NCBI GenBank assembly: GCA_913046035.1
Contig: CAJWSW010000010.1
Location: 1 to 56,479 of the forward strand
Reading direction: 5' to 3'
Length of the DNA stretch: 56,479 bases
Origin: an uncultured Alphaproteobacteria bacterium
Lineage (GTDB): Bacteria; Pseudomonadota; Alphaproteobacteria; MPNO01; UBA830
Position numbers and translations under genes: made by a program. Shown here piece by piece: positions 7,085 to 15,512 of this stretch; position 1 is the first letter of the stretch; each line of letters begins with the position of its first letter. The notes beneath the pieces were generated by a model that saw nothing but the letters and a program-made list of their open reading frames with translations, did not search any database and had not been told where the DNA came from.

Positions 7085-7939
7085 TTAGGCCGAGCGAACA
7101 GATACGGCCATATCACCAATACCCTCGCAATAGCAATGCATCGTATCACCCGGTTCCACTGGACCTACACCTTCTGGCGTTCCAGTCATGATCACATCAC
7201 CTGGATACAAGGTATAAAAACTGGATCCGTACTCGATGAGCTTTTTGCAATCGAAAATCAATTTATCGGTATTGGAATTTTGACGTTCTTCAGAACCCAC
7301 TCGGATTGAAAAATTCAGATTGTCGGGATTCACGATTTCATCCGCCGTCACCAACCAGGGGCCTAGGACTGAATAACTATCAATTGCTTTTCTCAAGCTG
7401 CGTTCTTCAGTACCGCGAACAGTCATGTCAAGGCCAATTGAATAAGCGGCCACATAGTCCAACGCGTTGTTGTACTGCACATTTTTCGCAGTTTTTCCGA
7501 TAATTATCGCGACTTCTACTTCGTGATCGTTGCGCCGATCGGTGAAATGCAGATCCACGCCGTCCCCTGCGCCGACCAACACCGGATTTTTTAGAAACAA
7601 ACCATAATGATCAATAGTCTTAATTTCTCGACCAAAGCTTACACCCTCGTCTTCAATCGCCTCATCCTGATGCGCATAGTAGTTTACCGGAGCACCAATA
7701 ACTTTCGTCGGATTGGCAACAGGGCTTTTCAATGAAAGCTCAGATAGCGGAAATCGCTCGCCTGAATTTGCAAGATCAGATGCTCTAGAGCAAACGGTGT
7801 CCAGATTTGCGATGAGCGCATCTCCTTGAGGAGCTGGCCAGCCTGATGTCGGAATTACCTCTAGTGCGTCCGTTACGTCAATAACTTCGTCGCCGTCGAC
7901 AAGGCCTAGTCGATCATTATTAAAACGACAAATTTTCAT
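7085..7939 (-). CDS. Fumarylacetoacetate hydrolase family protein
   Basis: A 284-residue FAH-fold enzyme: hydrolase, decarboxylase or isomerase of 2-oxo or 1,3-dioxo acids. Metal ligands are Glu140 and Glu142 (HEVEVA) and Asp171 (GLDMTVRG). The TGTPEGVGP loop is at 252-260 and YTLYPGD at 242-248. I place the start at the ATG at 7939 (MKICRFN), which has GAGGAGG seven bases upstream and matches the paralogue's N terminus; an upstream in-frame start at 8017 would add 26 unlikely residues. It is the first gene of the operon 7939 to 4743. A sugar-acid pathway product such as a 2,4-dioxo acid is a reasonable substrate guess given the enolase-family partner. Confidence 0.87.
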   Translation of the reverse strand: MKICRFNNDRLGLVDGDEVIDVTDALEVIPTSGWPAPQGDALIANLDTVCSRASDLANSGERFPLSELSLKSPVANPTKVIGAPVNYYAHQDEAIEDEGVSFGREIKTIDHYGLFLKNPVLVGAGDGVDLHFTDRRNDHEVEVAIIIGKTAKNVQYNNALDYVAAYSIGLDMTVRGTEERSLRKAIDSYSVLGPWLVTADEIVNPDNLNFSIRVGSEERQNSNTDKLIFDCKKLIEYGSSFYTLYPGDVIMTGTPEGVGPVEPGDTMHCYCEGIGDMAVSVRSA

Positions 7940-8234
7940 TTTCTTTTCCTCCTCATCGAGCAGTAAGCGCAGGTTTATTTTGCATCGAGCTATTAGTTTA
8001 TACAGCGTAGGTGACAAGTCTGTACAAACATAACATCACATTGAATTTACACTGTCCGGAAGCAAGTTAGAGGACTGCTCGGTCCCGTCTTCCATTGCTA
8101 TTACCATTGAGTATAAAATGGCAGCCCTATGCTGACGCAATGCATATTTAAAAGTACTGCAATGAACTAACACCTTGCAGAAAAGTCATTTGAAATTTTA
8201 TCGCAAGACAGCGCGCACCAAATAAAGGTTATTA
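7940..8234. other. Divergent promoter region, FAH operon and flavodoxin-fold gene
   Basis: About 295 bases between divergent genes. It should carry promoters both ways. A TGGCAGCCCTATGC string near 8119 resembles a sigma-54 site but is one base short between GG and GC. AAAGG precedes the ATG at 8235. I see no gene here. Confidence 0.4.
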
Positions 8235-8831
8235 ATGCAAGTCCTGGCAATCTTTGCGCATCCTCTCGACGATAGTTTGTGCAAAAGACTTTTTGACGAA
8301 GCGACCAATAGGCTTAGTTCTGAAGGCCATTCGGTAACGATCATTGATCTGTACAAGGATGGCTTTAATCCAGTTTTAAGCAAAGATGAACGCGAACAAT
8401 ATTTCGATGACGAGTTTATTCCTGAGGAATTAAAACACTACCAATCCGAGCTCATGAAGGCAGACACTTTGTTGTTCTGCTTCCCGACCTGGTGCTTAGG
8501 ACCACCCGCAATTTTAAAAGGTTTTTTTGACCGTTTGATGAAACCAGGCGTCTCATTTATCGTTCTACCGTCCGGTGACCTCGCACCGAATTTAACCCAC
8601 ATAGAACGCGTTATTGCGCTAGTCACTTATGGTCGAGCGAGGCCGATATTGTTTTGGTTTGGTGATCCGCCACGGAAAATGATGACCCGATACCTTAAGT
8701 GGTTTGTTTCAAAAACAGCAAAGATTCACTACCTACCAGTGTATAATTTACACAAGCCAAGTGAACTTAAAATTAAAAAAGCGATAGAAAAAGTGCGTAA
8801 GGCCGTCTCATCAAAAACACGACTTAGCTAA
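8235..8831 (+). CDS. NAD(P)H:quinone oxidoreductase-like flavoprotein (Flavodoxin_2 fold)
   Basis: A 198-residue flavodoxin-like-fold oxidoreductase of the NQO1/KefF/MdaB type. The N terminus LAIFAHPLDDSLCKRL is the FMN/FAD phosphate loop of that family, and FPTWCLGPPAILKGFFDRLMKPG (about residues 76-98) is the conserved flavin-binding and dimer segment. The later VTYG segment binds isoalloxazine in relatives. It is cytosolic with no signal peptide. It is a single gene, divergent from the FAH operon and followed by a hairpin. Two-electron reduction of a quinone, quinone imine or nitro group is the probable activity; the natural substrate is unknown. Confidence 0.84.
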   Translation: MQVLAIFAHPLDDSLCKRLFDEATNRLSSEGHSVTIIDLYKDGFNPVLSKDEREQYFDDEFIPEELKHYQSELMKADTLLFCFPTWCLGPPAILKGFFDRLMKPGVSFIVLPSGDLAPNLTHIERVIALVTYGRARPILFWFGDPPRKMMTRYLKWFVSKTAKIHYLPVYNLHKPSELKIKKAIEKVRKAVSSKTRLS

Positions 8832-8857
8832 CTCGCCTGATAATGGAAACAGGCGAG
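8832..8857 (+). terminator. Stem-loop after the flavodoxin-fold gene
   Basis: CTCGCCTG (8832-8839) and CAGGCGAG (8850-8857) form a perfect 8-bp stem with a 10-base loop, overlapping or abutting the stop codon at 8831. No T run follows, so it may be a Rho-assisted terminator or a 3' end stabiliser. Confidence 0.5.
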
Positions 8858-8941
8858 GCGGTCGGCTGGAAAAGACCGGGGCTCCGCCACACCCGCTCGC
8901 ATAACGGATAGATTATGAGTGTGATGCGAATTTGGAATGAA

Positions 8942-8960
8942 GCGAGGGAATTTCCCTCGC
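8942..8960 (-). terminator. Stem-loop at the end of the leftward amidohydrolase operon
   Basis: GCGAGGGAA and TTCCCTCGC around one base form a 19-base palindrome, which folds best as a 7-bp GCGAGGG/CCCTCGC stem with a short A/T loop. It begins just past the stop codon of the gene ending at 8962 and has a weakly T-rich tail (TTCATTCC) on the minus strand. Confidence 0.6.
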
Positions 8961-8961
8961 A

Positions 8962-10248
8962 TCACGCCGCGATTAGATCCGGCTGTGGCAAGAGTGGCGA
9001 ATTTGCATCGAACATCTCCCCATCCCTCAAACAGAACGCCGGCGTGAGAAGTTTCTCGGTCGGCACCTCTACATGACTGTTGTCAACAAACGTCCAATTA
9101 CCATTTTCGATATTTAAAACGCTAATATCTGCACCCATTCCAGGTACCAGTGACCCTATCTCGGAACCCATACCAAGCATGGTCGCGCAATTACTTGTAA
9201 CCATAGGCACGAGTTGTTCAATTGACACCCCTAGCGCCAGCAACTCACTCATTGCATGGCAAAGTGAAAACTGCGCTTTCCCAGCAAATAGGTGCATTTC
9301 ATCGTCAGGATGCTCCGAGGGTGTACCAGGTTCAGGCAGAATGCTTGTATTATAACCGTGCATGTCAGCCCCAAGGGTATGTGGCAGAACACCCGCGTCT
9401 AACACTTTTTTCGCCATGTCGAAGCTAAAGTGTGAACCGTGACCAACATCGATTTTAAGGCCCTTCTCAAGTGCAGCCTCTATAATTGGATGTATTTCTC
9501 CGGCTACGTTGACAAAACCCCCCGGATGGCGCGTGAAGGGATGCGCCAAGATATCACCTGGCCGTAGAAGCTTAACCGTTTCCGCCAAGATTTGATCAAC
9601 ATCGTATTCATACTTTGGTTTATCTGGCCTGCCCCATAACTGCCCAAAGTGGATGTAAACCGGCAGGTCGAGCTCTTCGCCCGCCTCAACCGCTAATTTT
9701 AATACGTCAAGGCCCCACCGCTCAAAGCCTCCGATTTCGGCATGGGCTTTGATCCCCTTAACGAGGTCTGAATTTTCTCTCGCAGATTTTATCGTTGCAG
9801 GGACATCCACCCCATCGGGCGCATACAAATATGGGTAATAGTGCCCTTCAAGACCTCCAACAACATAGATGGAGATGAAAGCAAGAACTCGTGACTTCGC
9901 AGGTTTGGCGATAAAGTTCCTGAAGGCTGGAAATGTCATACAGCTGGGGCCTCCTTGATCAACAAGGGTGGTTACACCTGAGTAAACACCAGCCATGTCA
10001 GGGTCTAATCCAAACCGGCCGCTGACATGTTGGAAGACATGTGCGTGGCTATCGATCATCCCAGGAATAACAAGTTTACCCGCCACATTCACCGATTGAC
10101 TTGCTCCAGAAAGCTCCTCACCGATCCGCGCGACCTTCCCATTGGTGATCCCTATGTCAAGGGTCGAGTCAATGCCTTGGGCAGGATCAATAACCCGCCC
10201 GCCTTTTAAAATTAGATCAAAAGTTGTTTGTTCAATCATGACGTACAT
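8962..10248 (-). CDS. Amidohydrolase / dihydroorotase-like deacetylase
   Basis: A 428-residue amidohydrolase-superfamily enzyme with the dihydroorotase/deacetylase layout. A small beta domain is formed by both termini. The first metal motif is DSHAH (His68, His70). KGIKAHAEIG around residues 165-174 supplies a candidate bridging Lys, VYIHFGQ and ILAHPFTRHPGG give further His ligands, and LGADMHG carries the catalytic Asp. Relatives hydrolyse cyclic amides or N-acyl groups. It is the second gene of a pair, 14 bases after a carbamoylase-like M20 gene; a cyclic amidase and an N-carbamoyl hydrolase make a hydantoinase-type ring-opening pair. The start could also be the ATG three codons in. Confidence 0.82.
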   Translation of the reverse strand: MYVMIEQTTFDLILKGGRVIDPAQGIDSTLDIGITNGKVARIGEELSGASQSVNVAGKLVIPGMIDSHAHVFQHVSGRFGLDPDMAGVYSGVTTLVDQGGPSCMTFPAFRNFIAKPAKSRVLAFISIYVVGGLEGHYYPYLYAPDGVDVPATIKSARENSDLVKGIKAHAEIGGFERWGLDVLKLAVEAGEELDLPVYIHFGQLWGRPDKPKYEYDVDQILAETVKLLRPGDILAHPFTRHPGGFVNVAGEIHPIIEAALEKGLKIDVGHGSHFSFDMAKKVLDAGVLPHTLGADMHGYNTSILPEPGTPSEHPDDEMHLFAGKAQFSLCHAMSELLALGVSIEQLVPMVTSNCATMLGMGSEIGSLVPGMGADISVLNIENGNWTFVDNSHVEVPTEKLLTPAFCLRDGEMFDANSPLLPQPDLIAA

Positions 10249-10262
10249 TTTCCATCTTAGAC

Positions 10263-11513
10263 TTAACCTGAGTTAGCGAGACTAACGAGCACATCGGCAA
10301 GCACTTTGGCACCAACACCTAAATCGCAAGCCGTCGCATTCTCCGCTTCATTATGGCTTATTCCCTTTTCGCATGGCACAAAAATCATGCCCGTTGGGCA
10401 AAAGTAAGACAACTGCCTGGCGTCGTGCCCAGCAGCTGACAACATTTTTTTGTGTGAAACACCCAACGCTTTGCTCGCACACTCGATCTCATTAATTACG
10501 TTATCGTCGAACGCGATCGTGTCTGACGACGCAATACGCCAAGCTTTTATCTCGCAAATATCTGACATTCCCTCACAAATATTTTCGGTTTTCGACGCTA
10601 GTTCTTCAAGATACGTAGAGTTCGGGTGCCGAATGTCCACCGAAAAAACTACATCACTTGCCAAAACGGAAGGAACATTTGGTTCAATTTTCATCATGCC
10701 AACTGTAAATTTTGTATCTGGATCGCCAGTTATTTCCTCATACAACCGCGTGACAACAGCAGCGGCCCATTGAAGCGCATCCCTGCGTGCTTCCGGGGGC
10801 GTTGTGCCGGCGTGCGCCTCCTCCCCAGACACACGAACTCTCATTCTGCGGACCCCCTGTATTCCCGTGACCACACCGATGCTGAGTTTTTCGGCCTCAA
10901 GTACAGGACCCTGTTCGATGTGATTTTCGACAAACGCAAAAACTGGCGTTTTGAACTCTCGAAAAGATGCATTTGGCGAAGCCGCGAGCGCCGCCGGAAG
11001 AGCTGCCGCCACACTTACACCCTCGGTATCAACGATCCCTAGCATATCTCCTAATTCGCGGACCCCAACATAAGCCTCCGATCCCATCATGCCCGGAGCA
11101 AACCGCGATCCCTCCTCATTTAACCAAACCGCAACCTCTATCGGACGTTTGACGGTGACACCGGAGGCGATTATTGCTTCCAATGCCTCGAACCCTGCAA
11201 TCACCCCGTAGCTGCCATCGAATTTTCCTCCAGTAGGCTGGCTATCGATGTGTGATCCAGTCATTACAGGCGCCATCTGGCTCGCAGTACCGTTGAGACG
11301 AAAAAAAAGATTTCCAATTTGATCGACAAAAGTTATGAGCCTAAGTCTTTCAGACCATGAAAGGAGTAATTTCCTTGCCTCTATTTCCTCGGATGATAGA
11401 GCCTGCCTATTTACCCCCCCTTTCGGCGTCGCCCCAATCTGGGCTAACAACATTTGATTTTGCCACAGCCGATTTTCGTCAACAAAATTCGACGGTTTTT
11501 GGTTTTGAGACAT
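10263..11513 (-). CDS. M20 family Zn-dependent hydrolase (N-carbamoyl-L-amino acid hydrolase / allantoate amidohydrolase type)
   Basis: A 416-residue dinuclear-zinc hydrolase. GSHIDSQPTGGKFDG carries His88 and the bridging Asp99, LNEEGSRF gives Glu133-Glu134, VENHIEQGPVLE gives another ligand His, GEEAHAGTTP belongs to the lid domain, and GISHNEAE near the C terminus carries the last His. These are hallmarks of carbamoylase, ureidopropionase and allantoate amidohydrolase. It removes carbamoyl or ureido groups from open-ring products of hydantoins, pyrimidines or allantoin. It is the promoter-proximal gene of the leftward pair with the amidohydrolase at 8962, and is divergent from a sigma-54-linked ABC importer, which fits nitrogen scavenging. 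Confidence 0.88.
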   Translation of the reverse strand: MSQNQKPSNFVDENRLWQNQMLLAQIGATPKGGVNRQALSSEEIEARKLLLSWSERLRLITFVDQIGNLFFRLNGTASQMAPVMTGSHIDSQPTGGKFDGSYGVIAGFEALEAIIASGVTVKRPIEVAVWLNEEGSRFAPGMMGSEAYVGVRELGDMLGIVDTEGVSVAAALPAALAASPNASFREFKTPVFAFVENHIEQGPVLEAEKLSIGVVTGIQGVRRMRVRVSGEEAHAGTTPPEARRDALQWAAAVVTRLYEEITGDPDTKFTVGMMKIEPNVPSVLASDVVFSVDIRHPNSTYLEELASKTENICEGMSDICEIKAWRIASSDTIAFDDNVINEIECASKALGVSHKKMLSAAGHDARQLSYFCPTGMIFVPCEKGISHNEAENATACDLGVGAKVLADVLVSLANSG

Positions 11514-11834
11514 GTTGAACCGTTTATCCTTAATTTTACTAATTTTACTCTGACCTCAGTGTTCGTTACAGGTCAAAATTTGAGCAAAGGTGCCTAAATA
11601 GTGCCCAAATATCCCCAGCTTACATAAATTACTCACAGAGATTTGGCTGATCGACGATTGGGCGCTTGCTTTGCTTTTACGCCGCAGGCTAACTTGATGT
11701 AATGCTAGTTTCCCGTTTATTGCAAAATGCCTTTAATTAAATTGTGGTATTTATGAAATGGCATAGTTTTTGCATTACTATCCTTGTTCCAGCTTATTGT
11801 TAGATGAGTAGTTAAAACCTATCAGGAGTGATCA
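11514..11834. other. Divergent control region of carbamoylase pair and ABC importer operon
   Basis: About 320 bases without a gene. It holds the sigma-54-type promoter at 11759-11774 for the rightward operon and an AGGAG ribosome site just before the ATG at 11835. No clear upstream activator repeat could be picked out by eye. Confidence 0.55.
11759..11774 (+). promoter_or_regulatory. Sigma-54 (-24/-12) promoter
   Basis: TGGCATAGTTTTTGCA matches the TGGCAC-N5-TTGCA consensus with the exact GG to GC spacing and only the last base of the -24 box changed. It lies 60 bases before the ABC binding-protein ATG, inside a noncoding region, in the right orientation. Sigma-54 control usually means an NtrC-like activator and nitrogen limitation; the activator is not encoded in the window. 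Confidence 0.75.
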
Positions 11835-12950
11835 ATGACGAAGAAAACTCAAAAAGGCCTGAATCGGCGGCAGGTTCTCAAGGGAACCAGCATAGGCATG
11901 GCATCCATCCTTGCCAGTGGCATTGCACCGATGGCATTCGCGAAAAAAATGCGCGAGATAACATTCACCCAATCATGGATACCTAACGGCGGAAGCGCGT
12001 GGATCTATACAACTGCGGCGAAAGGGTTTTTCGAAAAACGCGGAATTAAAGCGCAGATTTCCCGCGGTTTCGGATCAACAGCTTCAGCACAAGCGATTGG
12101 TCAGGGCAAATTTGACTTCGGTATTTCGTCTGCCCCCACCGCATCCCTCCAAACCGTGCGCGGCATGAAATTGGCTTATCTCGCATGCTGCAGCTACAGC
12201 TCCGCAATGGGGGTAGTCTTTTTGAAAGACTCCGGGATCAAATCTCCAAAAGACCTTGAAGGAAAGAAATGCGGCTCCGTAGTAAAATCAGGCGAGTACC
12301 CGTTCCTTCCGCTTTTTGGCCAAAAGGCAGGTTTCGATTGGTCAAAGGTAAATGTCGTACAGGTGGATAACAAAATCCGCACAGGCGTCATGCTCCAGAA
12401 AAAAGTGGACTTTATCTCTTGTTTTGCATCCTCAGTTGTTCCGGATGTTGTAACAAAAGGTTACGACGTAGGTACTTTTCTTTACAAGGATTTCGACATG
12501 CCATTCTACGGGTACATGTTGATCACGCAACCCGAGATGGTCGCGAAGGAGAAGGCGCTTTGCGCTGATGTTACAGAAGCAATCGCTGAGGGAATGCGTT
12601 ATTACATGCAGAACCATGACGAGGCAGCAGATATATTCTTTAAGGCCGTACCAGAGGCGGGAATGACCTCTTCGAAGAAGAAAAAGTTCCAAGTCGAAAT
12701 CGACCTTTACACCCACATAATGACGACACCAGAAATTTCGTCGACGGGTTTAGGTAGCGTCGACATGGGCAAATATCAGAATATGGTGGACATCGTTGTA
12801 AAGAATCTTGGCAAACCTGGTGATGCCGCCCCTGACCTGAGCAAGATCATGCACCTCGACCAAATGATCGATAACAAGTATGTCATAAAAGGCGCGGAGT
12901 TAGAGAACATCAAAAAACTTGGTGCTCCCGGAGCAAGTGCCTTAGGCTAA
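11835..12950 (+). CDS. ABC transporter substrate-binding protein (NMT1/SsuA-like), Tat-exported
   Basis: A 371-residue periplasmic binding protein. The N terminus has a twin-arginine signal (Arg11-Arg12 in NRRQVLKG) and a hydrophobic stretch ending in AFA near residue 36. The mature part begins ITFTQSWIPNG, typical of NMT1/THI5, SsuA and TauA-like proteins, and contains FFEKRGI, GKFDFGIS and the KSPKDLEGKKCG hinge region. It is the first gene of the operon under the sigma-54 promoter, followed by ATPase and two permeases. Ligands in this group are pyrimidine precursors, riboflavin, sulfonates or aromatic and N-heterocyclic acids. The Tat signal is unusual but known in this family. Confidence 0.87.
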   Translation: MTKKTQKGLNRRQVLKGTSIGMASILASGIAPMAFAKKMREITFTQSWIPNGGSAWIYTTAAKGFFEKRGIKAQISRGFGSTASAQAIGQGKFDFGISSAPTASLQTVRGMKLAYLACCSYSSAMGVVFLKDSGIKSPKDLEGKKCGSVVKSGEYPFLPLFGQKAGFDWSKVNVVQVDNKIRTGVMLQKKVDFISCFASSVVPDVVTKGYDVGTFLYKDFDMPFYGYMLITQPEMVAKEKALCADVTEAIAEGMRYYMQNHDEAADIFFKAVPEAGMTSSKKKKFQVEIDLYTHIMTTPEISSTGLGSVDMGKYQNMVDIVVKNLGKPGDAAPDLSKIMHLDQMIDNKYVIKGAELENIKKLGAPGASALG

Positions 12951-13019
12951 ACGCAGATTTTGTTTGTGTCGCTAACGCTATTGGTAAGGACGTATGTATT
13001 CGATCAATCCTAATTTTAA

Positions 13020-13823
13020 ATGTGTGATGGTCTTTCAATGTTAGATCAAGCAACGTCAAGATCGGATGCATACGTCCACGCCGATGGTGTTCAAAAAATA
13101 TTCAACCCGGGGCCGAAGCAAACCTTGGCTGTAGATGGAATAGACTGCAGGGTTAAAGAGGGTGAATTTGTCTCACTATTAGGGCCAAGCGGCTGCGGAA
13201 AAAGCACACTTCTAATGATGATTGCAGGCCTTGAGACACCCACCAAAGGTGGTGTTTTCGTAGGTGGCGCCCCGATGCAAAAACCACGCGAAGACATTGG
13301 CCTAATGTTCCAAGACTCCACATTGCTACCGTGGAAGTCGTCTATCGAAAACGTAATGTTTCCGATTCGGATCCTACGCCGTGACAGGAAAGAGTACGAA
13401 GAAAAGGCGAAGGAATTATTAAAGCGTGTCGGCCTTGATCAATTTCTAGACAAGAAACCTGCGCAGCTATCCGGCGGCATGAGGCAACGCGTCGCTATTT
13501 GCAGAGCACTTATATATGATCCCGATGTCCTCCTTATGGATGAACCATTTAGCGCTCTTGACGCGATCACAAGAGATGAGATGAACCAAGTATTGATGAA
13601 CTTATGGCAGGATTTTAAGAAAACAGGGTTATTTGTTACACACAGTATAAGAGAAGCGGTTTTTCTCTCGGATCGAGTTTTGGTTATGAGTGCTCGTCCA
13701 GGAACAATCATTGAGGACCTAGAGGTTCCTTTCCCAAGACCGAGAGACTTCTCCCTGGTCGAGACGCCAGAATTCAACGAAATTTGTGGCTACCTCCGGG
13801 GGAAAATTGACGCTCAGCATTGA
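13020..13823 (+). CDS. ABC transporter ATP-binding protein
   Basis: A 267-residue ATPase of the SsuB/TauB/ThiZ type. Walker A is GPSGCGKST at about 55-63, the Q-loop is Gln98 in LMFQDSTLLPW (with the LLPW that faces the permease coupling helix in this group), the signature is LSGGMRQR at 150-157, Walker B is VLLMDEP at 170-176 and the H-loop is His208 in VTHS. It starts at the ATG at 13020; a second ATG seven codons in is possible. It follows the binding-protein gene after 69 bases and energises the two permeases downstream. Confidence 0.92.
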   Translation: MCDGLSMLDQATSRSDAYVHADGVQKIFNPGPKQTLAVDGIDCRVKEGEFVSLLGPSGCGKSTLLMMIAGLETPTKGGVFVGGAPMQKPREDIGLMFQDSTLLPWKSSIENVMFPIRILRRDRKEYEEKAKELLKRVGLDQFLDKKPAQLSGGMRQRVAICRALIYDPDVLLMDEPFSALDAITRDEMNQVLMNLWQDFKKTGLFVTHSIREAVFLSDRVLVMSARPGTIIEDLEVPFPRPRDFSLVETPEFNEICGYLRGKIDAQH

Positions 13824-13840
13824 AGCTCGATTAATAACAA

Positions 13841-14635
13841 ATGAACTTAAGTATAATTTCTCAAGCAAGGCGCTCTTCATTTCCAACACTACTATTTTCA
13901 TTACTGCCAGTTTTACTTTTCGGAACCGTGCTTTCGTTTTGGGAATTTGTAGTTTGGTATACGGATTATCCAAAATCGATTTTGCCACGCCCGAGCGCAA
14001 TAGCATTGGCCATTTTTGATAACTGGGACCTGCTTACTTCAAATATTATCCCCACAGCATCCGTTGCATTAGGCGGTTTTTTGATAGCGACCCTGGTAGG
14101 TCTGACCCTCTCATTACTAATGGCCTATTCCACTTGGACGAAAGACGCACTTTATCCAAATATCGTCGGCTTCCAGATTGTGCCAAAAATTGCTTGGGCG
14201 CCACTTTTCGTTCTTTGGCTGGGTATAGAATTCCAGTCCCGTCTTGGTTTCGCCGTCTTTATAAGCATTTTTCCTATTATTATCAGCATGACTGCAGGAC
14301 TAAAAAATACCGATCCGACCTTAATACGTTTGTGCGATTCTCTCACGGCAACAAAATTACAAACCCTGTTTTTAGTCAGGTTTCCGTTCGCGCTTCCCTA
14401 CTTAATTAGTGCCATGAAGATGAGTATTACCCTCGCAATGATAGGCGTAATCGTCGGCGAGTTTATAACCTCGCAAGAGGGGCTTGGGTTCCTTATTCTA
14501 GTTGCCTTTGGAAAGTTAGAAACAGACCTAATGCTCGCATCAGTCCTTTTTCTTTGCGCAGTCGGTCTTTTTTTCTACTCAATTATTGCCTTCGCCAGCT
14601 ATAGATTAGAGATCTGGTTTGGAAATAAGAAATAA
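13841..14635 (+). CDS. ABC transporter permease, first of two
   Basis: A 264-residue inner-membrane permease of the SsuC/TauC type. About six hydrophobic helices are seen, starting with LLPVLLFGTVLSFWEFVVW. The EAA-like coupling loop is TATKLQTLFLVRFPFALPYLISAMK at about residues 182-206, here with Asp/Leu replacing the usual Glu-Ala-Ala, and the next helix ends in VIVGEFITSQEGLG, a conserved segment of the family. It begins 17 bases after the ATPase gene and is followed by a second related permease one base later, so the channel is probably a heterodimer. Confidence 0.88.
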   Translation: MNLSIISQARRSSFPTLLFSLLPVLLFGTVLSFWEFVVWYTDYPKSILPRPSAIALAIFDNWDLLTSNIIPTASVALGGFLIATLVGLTLSLLMAYSTWTKDALYPNIVGFQIVPKIAWAPLFVLWLGIEFQSRLGFAVFISIFPIIISMTAGLKNTDPTLIRLCDSLTATKLQTLFLVRFPFALPYLISAMKMSITLAMIGVIVGEFITSQEGLGFLILVAFGKLETDLMLASVLFLCAVGLFFYSIIAFASYRLEIWFGNKK

Positions 14636-14636
14636 A

Positions 14637-15434
14637 ATGGATTTCATTTTAAATCAGCTGAGAAATAGAGCAGAACTCAGTCCAAGACGGATCATTCTGC
14701 CGTTATTGTTTTTGTCATGCGTCATTTATTTATGGCAGTACGCGGTCGACCAAAAAGTCGTACCGGTAATAATTCTGCCCCCACCTATGGATGTCGTGCA
14801 CGTCATTACTCAAAATCGGGATTTCATGATTGGGCACGCAGTAAGTACCCTTTATGAGTGTTTCATTGCCTTTCTTTGTGCCACTCTTCTAGGTTTATCT
14901 GTTTCGTCACTTATCACAATTTCGTACATCGCACGTAAAGCCGTCTATCCAAACTTGGTGTTATTCCAACTTATACCCGTTATCGCTTTGGCTCCCTTGT
15001 TTATTTTATGGTTCGGTGTGGGTACAGAGGCGCGCGTTGCCTATGGCATATGCCTTGCTATTTTTCCTATCGTCGTTTCATCCTCTACTGGCCTTTTAAA
15101 TACCGGGGATACATACCTAAAGCTTTGTAGTTCCCTTACCGCCAGCCGGTGGCAAACATTTTCACAAGTTAGGCTCCCGTTTGCCCTACCCCTAATATTT
15201 ACTGGCCTAAGGATCGGTTTAACGCTGACAATTATTGGAGTTGTCGTAGGGGAATTTGTTACCGCTCAGCAAGGTATTGGTTATCTTATTAGCTTCGCCG
15301 CCTCCGGATTGGAGACAGCGATAGCACTTGCAGCTATTAGCTTTTTACTTTTTGTCGGATTAATCCTTTTTACTGGATTGGTTGTTGTTGAATTTACACT
15401 TCTTCGAATGTTTTCAGGGCAGAGTGGTCAATAA
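14637..15434 (+). CDS. ABC transporter permease, second of two
   Basis: A 265-residue permease homologous to the preceding one, with the parallel motifs IALAPLFILWFGVG, LTASRWQTFSQVRLPFALPLIFTGLR (coupling loop) and VVVGEFVTAQQGIGYL. I choose the ATG at 14637, one base after the previous stop and behind GGAAATAAG, over a TTG at 14619 that would overlap. SsuC-type systems usually have a single permease gene acting as a homodimer, so a permease pair suggests a specialised importer such as the two-permease forms seen beside some NMT1-type binding proteins. Confidence 0.87.
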   Translation: MDFILNQLRNRAELSPRRIILPLLFLSCVIYLWQYAVDQKVVPVIILPPPMDVVHVITQNRDFMIGHAVSTLYECFIAFLCATLLGLSVSSLITISYIARKAVYPNLVLFQLIPVIALAPLFILWFGVGTEARVAYGICLAIFPIVVSSSTGLLNTGDTYLKLCSSLTASRWQTFSQVRLPFALPLIFTGLRIGLTLTIIGVVVGEFVTAQQGIGYLISFAASGLETAIALAAISFLLFVGLILFTGLVVVEFTLLRMFSGQSGQ

Positions 15435-15512
15435 AGCAACCGCTAAAAACCGCCGGAGGCTGATATCACTGATAATTTCGATGCTCTACATGAGCAAACA
15501 AACACAATCTGG

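Noticed and set aside
8119-8132. Sigma-54-like string TGGCAGCCCTATGC between divergent genes
   Set aside because: The GG and GC elements are one base too close for a working -24/-12 promoter.
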